Positions 1 through 6,671 of a DNA stretch of 13,199 nucleotides are shown piece by piece; position 1 is the first letter of the stretch, and the number at the start of each line of letters is the position of its first letter. The stretch is taken from the NCBI GenBank assembly GCA_900546895.1, contig UREO01000049.1, positions 1 to 13,199 on the forward strand. Reading direction: 5' to 3'. The notes under the pieces are model-generated. The model ran no database searches, was not told the DNA's origin, and worked only from the letters and a program-made list of their open reading frames with translations. The position numbers and the translations under genes are program-made. The DNA comes from an uncultured Oscillospiraceae bacterium (GTDB taxonomy: Bacteria > Bacillota > Clostridia > Oscillospirales > Acutalibacteraceae).

Positions 1-42
1 CTGCGCATGTCTCGTGGGCTCGGAGATGTGTATAAGAGACAG
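1..42 (+). other. Illumina Nextera adapter and probable i7 index (not genomic)
   Basis: Bases 9-42 equal the 34-nt Nextera read-2 transposase adapter, ending with the 19-bp Tn5 mosaic end at 24-42 (AGATGTGTATAAGAGACAG). In the library construct the 8 bases before the adapter are the i7 index. CTGCGCAT at 1-8 is the complement of what I remember as index N722. This is residual library sequence at a contig end, so bases 1-42 say nothing about the organism and should be trimmed. Confidence 0.97.
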
Positions 43-43
43 G

Positions 44-136
44 TATAATATGGATTGGGAAAATGACATTATCAGCCGATATTATGAAATAGTGAGAACC
101 GTGCGCGCTGAGAATTCATCAGCGGCCCGCCAGTAA
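44..136 (+). CDS. Possible 3' end of an unidentified gene, truncated by the contig edge
   Basis: One frame stays open from the first genomic base to a TAA at 134-136. It reads YNMDWENDIISRYYEIVRTV and continues to RAENSSAARQ. The peptide is polar, with a helical look and a hydrophilic end, as in many C-termini. The gap to the next gene is 50 bp and contains no terminator, so this could be the upstream member of the same operon. The fragment is only 31 codons, so an open frame by chance is quite possible. No family can be named. Confidence 0.35.
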   Translation, partial: YNMDWENDIISRYYEIVRTVRAENSSAARQ

Positions 137-186
137 AAAACAGACTTCCTGACGCGGGGGAAAGAGGGAGTTTTTGGAGGTTAACC

Positions 187-1005
187 ATGAGTGACAATCG
201 TATTAAGGTAAACGCGGATCCGAACCATCTTCTGGATCGAATCAAATGTTTTGCGCTGGATATGGATGGGACGATCTATCTGGATGAACAGTGGATTGAC
301 GGAGCAAGGGACTTTTTGAAACGCGTGGAAGAGACCGGGCGAAAATATGTTTTTATGACCAACAACTCTTCCAAAAGCGCGGATGTATACTATGAAAAGC
401 TGGAGCGGATGGGGCTGAAAATCCGTCCCGAGCAGCTGATTACCTCCGGCCACGCGACCGTTGATTATCTGAAAAAGAATTTTCCGGGTAAAAAGGTTTT
501 CCTGCTGGGGAACCCCATGCTGACCGCGGAATTTGAAAAAATGGGAATCCCGCTGGACGACGAGCATCCGGACCTTGTCATCACCGCATTCGATACCTCT
601 CTGGATTACAAAAAAATGTGCAAGGTCTGCGATTTCGTCCGGGAGGGACTTCCGTACATAGCAACGCATCCGGACTTCAACTGCCCGACGGAAACCGGAT
701 TTATTCCGGACGCCGGTTCCATCCACGCCTTTATAGAAGCGTCCACCAAACGCCGTCCCGACAAGGTGATTGGAAAACCGAACCGTGAGATTGTGGCGTA
801 TACGCTGAAAATGACCCGCTGTACGGAAGAAGAGACCGCTATGGTAGGGGACCGCCTGTATACGGACATCGCGGCCGGGGTGAACAACGGACTCACGGGA
901 ATCTTTGTCCTCAGCGGCGAGGCACAGCTAAAGGATCTTCCGGATTCGGATGTCAAGCCTCATTTGATTTTTGACTCCGTCAAACAGATCATTCCTTTAT
1001 TATAA
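187..1005 (+). CDS. HAD-IIA (NagD/AraL-like) sugar-phosphatase
   Basis: A cytosolic haloacid-dehalogenase-superfamily phosphatase of 272 residues, the usual length for subfamily IIA. All four HAD motifs are visible. The nucleophile loop is DMDGTIYLDE with Asp25 and Asp27. Motif II is MTNNSS with Thr58. Motif III is GKPNRE with Lys197. Motif IV is MVGDRLYTDIAAG with Asp222 and Asp227. The stretch between motifs II and III, including ATHPDFNCPTETGF, is the C2-type cap that sets substrate choice. Relatives such as NagD, AraL and 4-nitrophenylphosphatases dephosphorylate nucleotides and sugar phosphates, often as housecleaning enzymes; the substrate cannot be read from the sequence. The start is the ATG six bases after GGAGG at 176-180. 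A second, unrelated HAD gene follows 85 bp downstream, so the two are probably co-transcribed. The promoter is not in the window or lies in the first 140 bases. Confidence 0.93.
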   Translation: MSDNRIKVNADPNHLLDRIKCFALDMDGTIYLDEQWIDGARDFLKRVEETGRKYVFMTNNSSKSADVYYEKLERMGLKIRPEQLITSGHATVDYLKKNFPGKKVFLLGNPMLTAEFEKMGIPLDDEHPDLVITAFDTSLDYKKMCKVCDFVREGLPYIATHPDFNCPTETGFIPDAGSIHAFIEASTKRRPDKVIGKPNREIVAYTLKMTRCTEEETAMVGDRLYTDIAAGVNNGLTGIFVLSGEAQLKDLPDSDVKPHLIFDSVKQIIPLL

Positions 1006-1090
1006 GCTTGAGTTTTATCATACAATACGATAGCAATTCCATTTCAGTGTTGCAGAGTCAACTGGAAATGCTGTAAAAGGGGGCGGAGGA

Positions 1091-1897
1091 ATGTCCATCA
1101 GGCTGATTGCGCTGGATGTGGACGGTACCCTGACCGATGAAGAGGGCAGAATCAGCGCGGAAAATGCTTCCGCGGTCAAAACGGCCATGAAATCCGGAAT
1201 TCAGGTGATCCTGGCTACGGGCCGACCGCTTCAGGGAGTGGAGTCCATCTGCCGGGAGCTGGGAATGAACGGCCCGCTGATTCTGGGAAACGGGGCTTTG
1301 GTCCTGTCGGGGGACGAAGTGTGGTATCAGGATTTTTTGAATCCGGAGGATTTGCTCGCCGTTTACGAACAGGGAATTATGGTCGGCGGCATCTCCATGC
1401 TGGCCTTCCAGCCCGAGATCATCCCTTACTGGTTCCCGAAGGATATGGACAAAAACTGGCTGTCGGATATTCTGGATTCGTTCCGGCTTGATAAGCGGTT
1501 CGACGTCCCTTCGCCGGCAGAGCTGCCGCTTGAGCGGGTGAACAAGGTCATGCTTCTGGGCGACGCTGAGTCGGTTGCACGGGCGCTGGCCACATGGCCG
1601 GAGAAGATCGGGCATCTTGCAACGGGGCGATCCTATCCCTATCTGGGAGAGATCAATACGCCGACGGCTAACAAGGGAAAAGCTCTTTCCATTGTGTGCG
1701 GGCGGCTGGGGCTTTCTCCGGAGGAGGTTATGGCGGTCGGGGACGGCGAAACGGATTTGCCCATGCTCGATTTTGCGGGGACGGCGGTGTTTGTTCGCCG
1801 GGGTTCCGTTATTCCGCCGCTGCCCGTCGGCGCGCTCGTGGTTCCAACGGGAGAGCGCGACCGCGGCGTCGCCTGGGCGCTGACGCACTGTCTGTAA
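1091..1897 (+). CDS. Cof-type HAD-IIB phosphatase
   Basis: A soluble phosphatase of 268 residues, typical for the Cof/YidA group. Motif I is LDVDGTLTD with Asp9 and Asp11, motif II is ATGRP with Thr43, motif III is ANKGKAL with Lys195, and motif IV is AVGDGETDLPML with Asp218 and Asp222. Most relatives have GDGxND in motif IV; here the Asn is replaced by Thr while the acidic metal ligand stays. The long insert between motifs II and III is the alpha/beta C2B cap. Family members hydrolyse sugar phosphates, FMN, PLP or similar small phosphoesters; the substrate here is unknown. The start ATG is fixed by the DVDGT motif close to the N-terminus. The GGAGGA sequence touches the ATG too closely to act alone, so AAAGGGGG at 1076-1083 is the better Shine-Dalgarno. 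It follows the HAD-IIA gene on the same strand. Confidence 0.92.
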   Translation: MSIRLIALDVDGTLTDEEGRISAENASAVKTAMKSGIQVILATGRPLQGVESICRELGMNGPLILGNGALVLSGDEVWYQDFLNPEDLLAVYEQGIMVGGISMLAFQPEIIPYWFPKDMDKNWLSDILDSFRLDKRFDVPSPAELPLERVNKVMLLGDAESVARALATWPEKIGHLATGRSYPYLGEINTPTANKGKALSIVCGRLGLSPEEVMAVGDGETDLPMLDFAGTAVFVRRGSVIPPLPVGALVVPTGERDRGVAWALTHCL

Positions 1898-1989
1898 TTT
1901 TTGGGTTTTCTCAGGCAGCCGTAAATTTTGCACCTTTCATCCTGATTTTTTATCTTTCCCAAAAATTTACGTACTGTCCTTTATTTTTA

Positions 1990-2031
1990 GCAGGCTGCCG
2001 GTTCGTTCCTGCGAGCGAACCGGCAGCCTGC
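1990..2031 (+). terminator. Long hairpin after the HAD genes, possible terminator
   Basis: Arms 1990-2005 and 2016-2031 are exact complements (16 bp), and three further pairs (one of them G-U) close a CTGC loop, giving about 19 bp. Downstream on the + strand there is only ATTT followed by AAAA, and on the - strand the stem is followed by an A-rich stretch, so a classic U-tract is missing on both sides. It may be a weak terminator for the HAD pair, a transcript-stabilising 3' structure, or a protein-binding inverted repeat. It sits in a 341-bp gene-free stretch (1898-2238). That stretch also contains a 10-bp inverted repeat (CGTAAATTTT at 1920-1929 with AAAATTTACG at 1962-1971). I see no convincing promoter in it. 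Confidence 0.5.
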
Positions 2032-2238
2032 ATTTAAAAGTGCACGCGAAAAATACTGGTTGGCAGGAAAAATATATCGAACCAGATATCTTCCAAATTC
2101 ATAGAATGATAGTGAATATATTGAAAGCCTGAAAGAAAACAGGCCCGTATTTTTGCGGATCAGGGCCCGTCTCAGGACGAAAGCTGTACGCAAATCCCGT
2201 TTAGTCATTTTCAGTAATCCACAGGGAGTGATGCAGAT

Positions 2239-4059
2239 ATGGGTCGTAAAAGAACTCTCAGCCTGTGTGTAATTGTGCAAGAGGAGGAAAGCGCTGTAGA
2301 AGAATGTCTTGAGAGCGTGGGGGATGCCGCTGACGAAATTATTCTTGTCGATATCGGTTCAGCCGAAAAAATCGCGGAAACCGCAAAAAAATTCGGTGCA
2401 AAGGTTTATTCCTTTCCGTGGAACGGCAGCATCAGCGACGTCAGAAATTATTCCATCAGCAAGGCGGGAGGAAAATGGGTTCTGCTGATGGACGACTGCG
2501 AGGTATTTGAAAAGAGCGAACGCGAAGCCCTTGCGGACTACGTAAAGCACTCCAGAAACCATGGATGCCATTTTACCGTCCTCAGTCCCGCAGAAAATTC
2601 CGAAGGCGGACCTTGCTGTACAATGCCCAATACTCTGCGCCTGCTGCGCAACGACGGACTTTACTGTTTTCGGGGGAAGGTGCGGGAGCAGCTTTGCAGA
2701 AAGGACGGTAAAAAGGTCGCGAAAGGATTGTTTGAACGAAGGGACTTTAGAATTTACCGCTTCAGCCGCTTTGAGGAAGCCGCAAAGGAACGCCAAAAGA
2801 GAAAAGAGAATTGCGCGGCCCTTCTGAAAGAGCTAGAAGAAGAGCCGGAGAACCCATTCCTTTTGTTCCATCTGGGCAATGAATATCTGTCGGATTCCGA
2901 TTATAAGAACGCAGTCCGCTTTTATGACAGGGCATACGCCAATATGGATGAGACGCAGCCCTACGCGCCTCATCTGGTTTACCGGCGCGCAATCGCTTAT
3001 AAACACTTGAAGCAGTATGAACGCTCCCTGAAAGCGATTGAAGAGGCCCTTGCCGTTTATCCACAGTGTACGGATCTGGAGCTGCTCCGGGGGGCGGTTT
3101 ATTCGGAATGGGGAAGATATACGCTGGCGATTGACAGCTTTCAGCGATGTATGCAGATGGGCGATCCTCCGCCCGAACTGAGGCTGGCCGGGGACAATCC
3201 GGCCGGGCCGCTTTTGCTTCTTGCGGATCTGTACATCCGGCTCTGCGATTACGAAAAAGCTTTCCAATGCTACAAGCAGGCGGTCGTGCAGGAACCGTTC
3301 CGCTGCCAGACCCTTTATTCCGTCGGGTATGTTTTAAACCGGATATATGAGGATAAACGGACGGCCGTCGCAAAGCTGACGGCGTTCTTTTCCAATCTGG
3401 AGGACCCGCCCAACCTCATCGTGCTTACGGATATTCTGATCGAGGAAAAGCTTTACGCTTACGGCGTGGTTTACTGGGATATTCTTGCGAAGCAGCCCGG
3501 ATACGAACCGGACAAAACTTTTCTGCGGGCGAAGCTGTATTTTTATACGCAGGAGTATGAAAAGGCATGGAAACTATTTGAACCGCTGGCGGCCGCGCGC
3601 CCTGCGGGCGCCGTTTTTCGGCAGATCGGCGGGGAGAGCGCGGAGTACCTGTATCTTTTATCCCTGATTCTTGGCAATGGAAAAACAGAAGAGTGTATCC
3701 GTCTGGCAAAAGGCGGCTGCGACGAAACAACCGTCCGTACCTTCCGGCAGATCTGGAACGTATACCGGGGGAACGGCGAACTTGCTTTCCGGAAGGATGA
3801 AAACTGGAAGAGAGTTTTAAATGCAGTGACGCTCTTTTTTGACAGATTGATCCGCGCAAGGGAGTTTGATCTGTTTCAGAAGCTACTGTATGTTTTAAAC
3901 GACATAAACAGTCCCGCGGCGTTGACTGCTCTGGCCGGCGTGTATTTCAGCAACGGATACGATACGCTGGCGGCTGACCAGATTGTGCGTTCTGTCAGAG
4001 AACTAAATTATCTGGACGCCGCGGGACTGAATATTCTGCTCCGCACAAGCAGAAAATAA
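2239..4059 (+). CDS. Family 2 glycosyltransferase with C-terminal TPR repeats
   Basis: A 606-residue protein with no signal peptide or membrane segment, so probably cytosolic. Residues 6 to about 180 form a GT2 (GT-A fold) domain of the clostridial GT-TPR type. The order is LSLCVIVQEEE (usually sKNEE), DEIILVDIGS (usually VDTGS), W61 to RN at 69-70, WVLLMDDCE at 80-88 (the DxD-like metal/nucleotide-sugar site, usually LDADE), and FRGKVREQL at 144-152 (usually a vHE). Residues from about 205 to the end are helical repeats of TPR type, for example FLLFHLGNEYLSDSDYKNAV, HLVYRRAIAYKHLKQYERSL and LLLLADLYIRLCDYEKAF. Such enzymes transfer sugars to proteins or cell-surface glycans, and the TPRs usually hold the acceptor; SunS is a characterised example. 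Acceptor and sugar are unknown. The ATG follows GGGAG (2224-2228) by ten bases. The gene stands alone, with a terminator behind it. Confidence 0.88.
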   Translation: MGRKRTLSLCVIVQEEESAVEECLESVGDAADEIILVDIGSAEKIAETAKKFGAKVYSFPWNGSISDVRNYSISKAGGKWVLLMDDCEVFEKSEREALADYVKHSRNHGCHFTVLSPAENSEGGPCCTMPNTLRLLRNDGLYCFRGKVREQLCRKDGKKVAKGLFERRDFRIYRFSRFEEAAKERQKRKENCAALLKELEEEPENPFLLFHLGNEYLSDSDYKNAVRFYDRAYANMDETQPYAPHLVYRRAIAYKHLKQYERSLKAIEEALAVYPQCTDLELLRGAVYSEWGRYTLAIDSFQRCMQMGDPPPELRLAGDNPAGPLLLLADLYIRLCDYEKAFQCYKQAVVQEPFRCQTLYSVGYVLNRIYEDKRTAVAKLTAFFSNLEDPPNLIVLTDILIEEKLYAYGVVYWDILAKQPGYEPDKTFLRAKLYFYTQEYEKAWKLFEPLAAARPAGAVFRQIGGESAEYLYLLSLILGNGKTEECIRLAKGGCDETTVRTFRQIWNVYRGNGELAFRKDENWKRVLNAVTLFFDRLIRAREFDLFQKLLYVLNDINSPAALTALAGVYFSNGYDTLAADQIVRSVRELNYLDAAGLNILLRTSRK

Positions 4060-4076
4060 AAATCTTTTAGAAAATG

Positions 4077-4117
4077 CGATAGCCGGCCACGGATGCGGCC
4101 GGCTATCGTGCTTTTTT
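4077..4117 (+). terminator. Bidirectional terminator between the glycosyltransferase and MCP genes
   Basis: A perfect 12-bp GC-rich stem (4077-4088 with 4097-4108) and an 8-nt loop are followed on the + strand by GTGC and a six-T run. On the - strand the stem is followed by a T-rich stretch (TTTTCTAAAAGATTTT), so it can stop both convergent genes, whose stop codons lie 66 bp apart. Confidence 0.9.
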
Positions 4118-4125
4118 ATTCCCGA

Positions 4126-6159
4126 TTATTCCGTTCCATTGGCGGAAGCTGCCGTGTTGAACCGTTCCACCAGTGCCTTCAGTGTCTGCGCTTGGCTGTT
4201 CAGCTCTTCGCTGGACGCTGCGCTCTCCTCGGAAGTGGCGGAATTGGTTTGGACGACGGCGGAAATCTGGTCTACCCCGGTCGTCACCTGTTCAATGGAA
4301 AGGGCCTGTTCTTTGGAAGCCTTTGAAATTTCATCGACCAGATTGGTCGTCTTCTGTGCGCTTTCCATCACAAGATTCAGCGACTGTGCCGTTTCCTGAA
4401 CGATTTTGGTGCCGTTGGCAACGGAGCTGATGGAATTTTCGATCAGCGTTGTAGTATTTGCCGCGGCTTCGGCGCTTTTGCTCGCCAGATTTCTCACTTC
4501 ATCCGCCACAACGGCGAAGCCCTTACCCGCGGAACCCGCCCGTGCGGCCTCCACGGCGGCGTTTAGAGCGAGAATGTTGGTCTGGAACGCGATATCCTGG
4601 ATCGTTTTGATAATTTTGCCGATTTCTCCGGAGGACCGGCTCATCCCGTCCATCGCCGCAATCAGCTTTTGCATGGATTCGTTGCCGTGCTGAATCTCTG
4701 CGGAGGCCCGGTCCGCAAGCTGGCTTGCGGTCGCCGAGTTGGCGGCGGTCAGATTGACCTGACCGGAAATTTCCATGATGGACGCGGACAGCTCCTCAAT
4801 GGAGCTCGCCTGCTCCGCCGCGCCCTGCGCGAGGGCCTGGGAAGCACCCGCAACCTGATGCGAGCCGCTCGCGACCTGCTCCGCGGATTCATAGATTCCC
4901 ATAAAGAGCTTCGTCAGGGTCGTTTTGATATTCTCAAGAGAGTTTTTAATTTTGGAGAATTCCCCAACATAGTCGTACTGCAGCTCGAAGGACAGATTTC
5001 CCACGGCGATCTGGTCCAGCACGGAGGAAATTTCCTCAATATAGTGGACATATTGCCTGAGCCTGTCCACGGTGCGGGAAAACGCCTGTGCAACCTGCCC
5101 GGTTTCATCTTTGGAGCTGATGCTCAGCTCCACGTCCAGGTCCCCGTCAGCTATTTTGCCGGCGGCGGCCGTTAGGTCCTTCAGGGGTCGGATGATCCCC
5201 CTTGACATAAATACGATCAGTGCCAGCAGAAGCAGCAGAGCCAGTATGAAAACGGCAATAACAGAAGTCTGGACCGCGCTGAATTCAGCGTTAAATTCCT
5301 TCTGGGGAAGACCGGTGGTAACGGTCCATCCCGTGGTTCCCACCGGGGCTACGTAGCCGTGATTCGTCTGGCCTCTCGCCGTGTATGTAATGGCGCCAGC
5401 GGTTTTGCTCTGAATGGCGGCAATGACATTCCGGGACATGCCGGTTTCGGAAACGTTTTTTTCTTTCATGTTCTGATCGGGATGGTAAATGAGCTTTCCC
5501 GCCTCCGTGGCCAGCATATAGAAGCCGGTATTGCCCAGCTTATAGCCCGATACCATGGTCTGAAGGGTCCCGATGCTGAAATCGATTCCGGTCGCGCCCA
5601 GCAGGGTGTTGGTTCCCGCTTGATAGACCGGCGCGACAACGCTGACGATCCACTCCTTCGTCTGAGTATCCTGGTAAGGCTCCGTCAGTATGACCGTCTG
5701 ATCTTTCGTAAGCTCTTGATACCACGGACGTTCCAGAACATTCCAGTCCGCCCCGGATGAATATCCGTCCGACTGGGTCAGCTGGCTGGAATCGATATCG
5801 GCGACCCATGCCACCACAATATTGTCCGGGTCGCTCTGCTTCACATTTACCAGGGATTGTTTTACGGCGGCGAATCCTTCCGCGGAAGTGATTTTCGTGC
5901 CGGGAACAGCCTTTAAAAACAGATCCCCGAATTGTGAATTCGCCGACATCTGCGTAGCAACTTCGGTATATTTGGAAAAGTACGCTGCAATCTGGTAGGA
6001 AGCGGCTTGGGATTCTGCGGTGAGCTGGCTGTTTGTCAGCCGGGTGACAGTCTGTTTCACAGAAGATAAAACAATAGCCGCCGTAACGCAAAATACGACT
6101 GCAGCCGGCAGGCCGACAAAGAGGAACATTTTGGACAGTAAGCTCTTTTTAGGTTTCAT
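4126..6159 (-). CDS. Methyl-accepting chemotaxis protein with dCache sensor
   Basis: A 677-residue transmembrane chemoreceptor that controls the CheA kinase through an adaptor. TM1 is about residues 11-31. The extracellular double-Cache domain spans about 35-295. TM2 is about 297-319. A HAMP domain lies at about 320-372, and a second HAMP-like segment (AVGNLSFELQYDYVGEFSKI) follows. The signalling hairpin tip is IAFQTNILALNAAVEAARAG within 512-559. Glu-rich methylation helices lie on both sides (SSIEELSAS, ATSEESAASSEEL). No C-terminal CheR-tethering pentapeptide is present. The Cache pocket has W139, R144, W146, Y147 and D193, close to the amino-acid-binding dCache motif (Y-x4-R-x-W-Y ... 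D), with Trp in place of the first Tyr; an amino acid or related ligand is therefore plausible. The start ATG is set by AAGGGGTGTGATC at 6165-6177, almost the full anti-Shine-Dalgarno complement. Transcription comes from a sigma-28-type promoter. Confidence 0.96.
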   Translation of the reverse strand: MKPKKSLLSKMFLFVGLPAAVVFCVTAAIVLSSVKQTVTRLTNSQLTAESQAASYQIAAYFSKYTEVATQMSANSQFGDLFLKAVPGTKITSAEGFAAVKQSLVNVKQSDPDNIVVAWVADIDSSQLTQSDGYSSGADWNVLERPWYQELTKDQTVILTEPYQDTQTKEWIVSVVAPVYQAGTNTLLGATGIDFSIGTLQTMVSGYKLGNTGFYMLATEAGKLIYHPDQNMKEKNVSETGMSRNVIAAIQSKTAGAITYTARGQTNHGYVAPVGTTGWTVTTGLPQKEFNAEFSAVQTSVIAVFILALLLLLALIVFMSRGIIRPLKDLTAAAGKIADGDLDVELSISSKDETGQVAQAFSRTVDRLRQYVHYIEEISSVLDQIAVGNLSFELQYDYVGEFSKIKNSLENIKTTLTKLFMGIYESAEQVASGSHQVAGASQALAQGAAEQASSIEELSASIMEISGQVNLTAANSATASQLADRASAEIQHGNESMQKLIAAMDGMSRSSGEIGKIIKTIQDIAFQTNILALNAAVEAARAGSAGKGFAVVADEVRNLASKSAEAAANTTTLIENSISSVANGTKIVQETAQSLNLVMESAQKTTNLVDEISKASKEQALSIEQVTTGVDQISAVVQTNSATSEESAASSEELNSQAQTLKALVERFNTAASANGTE

Positions 6160-6224
6160 TCCTAGATCACACCCCTTATCTTTTTACAGGAAAATCATGG
6201 GAAACCGGAAATCCTGTACTCCTT

Positions 6225-6252
6225 TTATCGGCTCCATTCACCAAAAAATTTG
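6225..6252 (-). promoter_or_regulatory. Sigma-28 (sigma-D/FliA-type) promoter of the MCP gene
   Basis: On the - strand, CAAATTTT (6252-6245) is followed after 12 nt by GCCGATAA (6232-6225). The flagellar/chemotaxis sigma consensus is TAAAGTTT-N11-GCCGATAA. The -10 is an exact match, the -35 matches at 6 of 8 positions and the spacer is one base longer. Transcription would start near 6218, giving a leader of about 60 nt. This ties the receptor to the flagellar regulon and predicts a motile host, although no flagellar gene is in the window. Confidence 0.8.
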
Positions 6253-6344
6253 TGGTAAATACTGGTATTCTTAAATTCAGCACGTTCACTACTTCACATG
6301 TTATCCACAGGAAATTTTTGGTGGTTTGAGAAGAATATAATTAT

Positions 6345-6389
6345 AAAAAAAGAACCGAAAAAGCAAAATTGTTTTTGCCCGTTCGGTTC
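6345..6389 (-). terminator. Rho-independent terminator after the DUF1540 gene
   Basis: On the - strand GAACCGAA (6389-6382) pairs with TTCGGTTC (6359-6352). An inner GCAAAA/TTTTGC stem is separated by a small internal loop, and a seven-T run (6351-6345) follows. It lies 18 bp beyond the DUF1540 stop and upstream of the MCP promoter, so it insulates the two units. Confidence 0.9.
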
Positions 6390-6407
6390 GTAATTGTTTC
6401 GTTTTAA

Positions 6408-6584
6408 TTACTGTCTCCGCTCAAAAGACTCGCAGTCCGTGCACTCTTCCATTGTGGGGTCAGTCTCGTGGGTGCCGACCTGAATGCAGTCCAGGCTACA
6501 GTAGTCCTTGTCCTGACAGTGATATTCACACTGGTCAACAGAACATTTTATACTTTCATTGGCTTTTTTTCCATTTTCCATCAT
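6408..6584 (-). CDS. Small Cys-rich DUF1540 protein
   Basis: A 58-residue protein with seven cysteines (14, 19, 23, 29, 33, 48 and 51). The pattern IKCSVDQCEYHCQDKDYCSL, then a C-IQVG segment and ECTDCESF, is the DUF1540 signature. The family is common in Clostridia and Bacilli. Its function is not established, but the conserved Cys spacing suggests a small metal-binding fold (inference). The frame is open seven codons further upstream, but AAGGAGG (6600-6594) lies inside that extension, nine bases before the ATG at 6584, so the shorter protein is the real one. A second ATG follows immediately. It lies 87 bp downstream of cbiO in the same direction with no good terminator between, so read-through from the cobalt/nickel operon is possible. 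It is followed by a strong terminator. Confidence 0.88.
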   Translation of the reverse strand: MMENGKKANESIKCSVDQCEYHCQDKDYCSLDCIQVGTHETDPTMEECTDCESFERRQ

Positions 6585-6620
6585 TTTAAAAGACCTCCTT
6601 TCCAACAGCTATTTTGTCCA

Positions 6621-6661
6621 TGAACTTGCAAAATATCATTGGAAAGAGTTTGAACTTGCAA
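6621..6661. repeat. Pair of 11-bp direct repeats upstream of the DUF1540 gene
   Basis: TGAACTTGCAA occurs at 6621-6631 and again at 6651-6661, exactly 30 bp apart, between cbiO and the DUF1540 gene. Read on the - strand each copy starts TTGCAA, which resembles a -35 element, but I see no good -10 at 17 bp. Two identical sites three helical turns apart could be a regulator's half-sites. Confidence 0.4.
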
Positions 6662-6671
6662 TACAAAAAAA

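Noticed and set aside
24..42. Tn5 mosaic end as evidence of a natural transposon.
   Set aside because: It continues into the complete synthetic Nextera adapter and index at the contig edge, so it is a library artefact.
44..49. TATAAT directly after the adapter as a -10 box for the HAD genes.
   Set aside because: Any -35 would lie in adapter sequence, and the bases fit the end of a reading frame equally well.
1987..2280. A 97-codon - strand frame covering most of the gap before the glycosyltransferase.
   Set aside because: It starts inside the glycosyltransferase gene, ends in the perfect hairpin, has no good ribosome binding site and has atypical composition.
4669..5175. A 168-codon + strand frame opposite the chemoreceptor.
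   Set aside because: It is antisense to an unmistakable MCP signalling region, with no family features.
6301..6309. TTATCCACA, a perfect DnaA-box 9-mer, between the MCP and DUF1540 genes.
   Set aside because: It is a single copy, with only one poor match nearby and no AT-rich unwinding region or dnaA/dnaN neighbours. A chance hit is quite possible.
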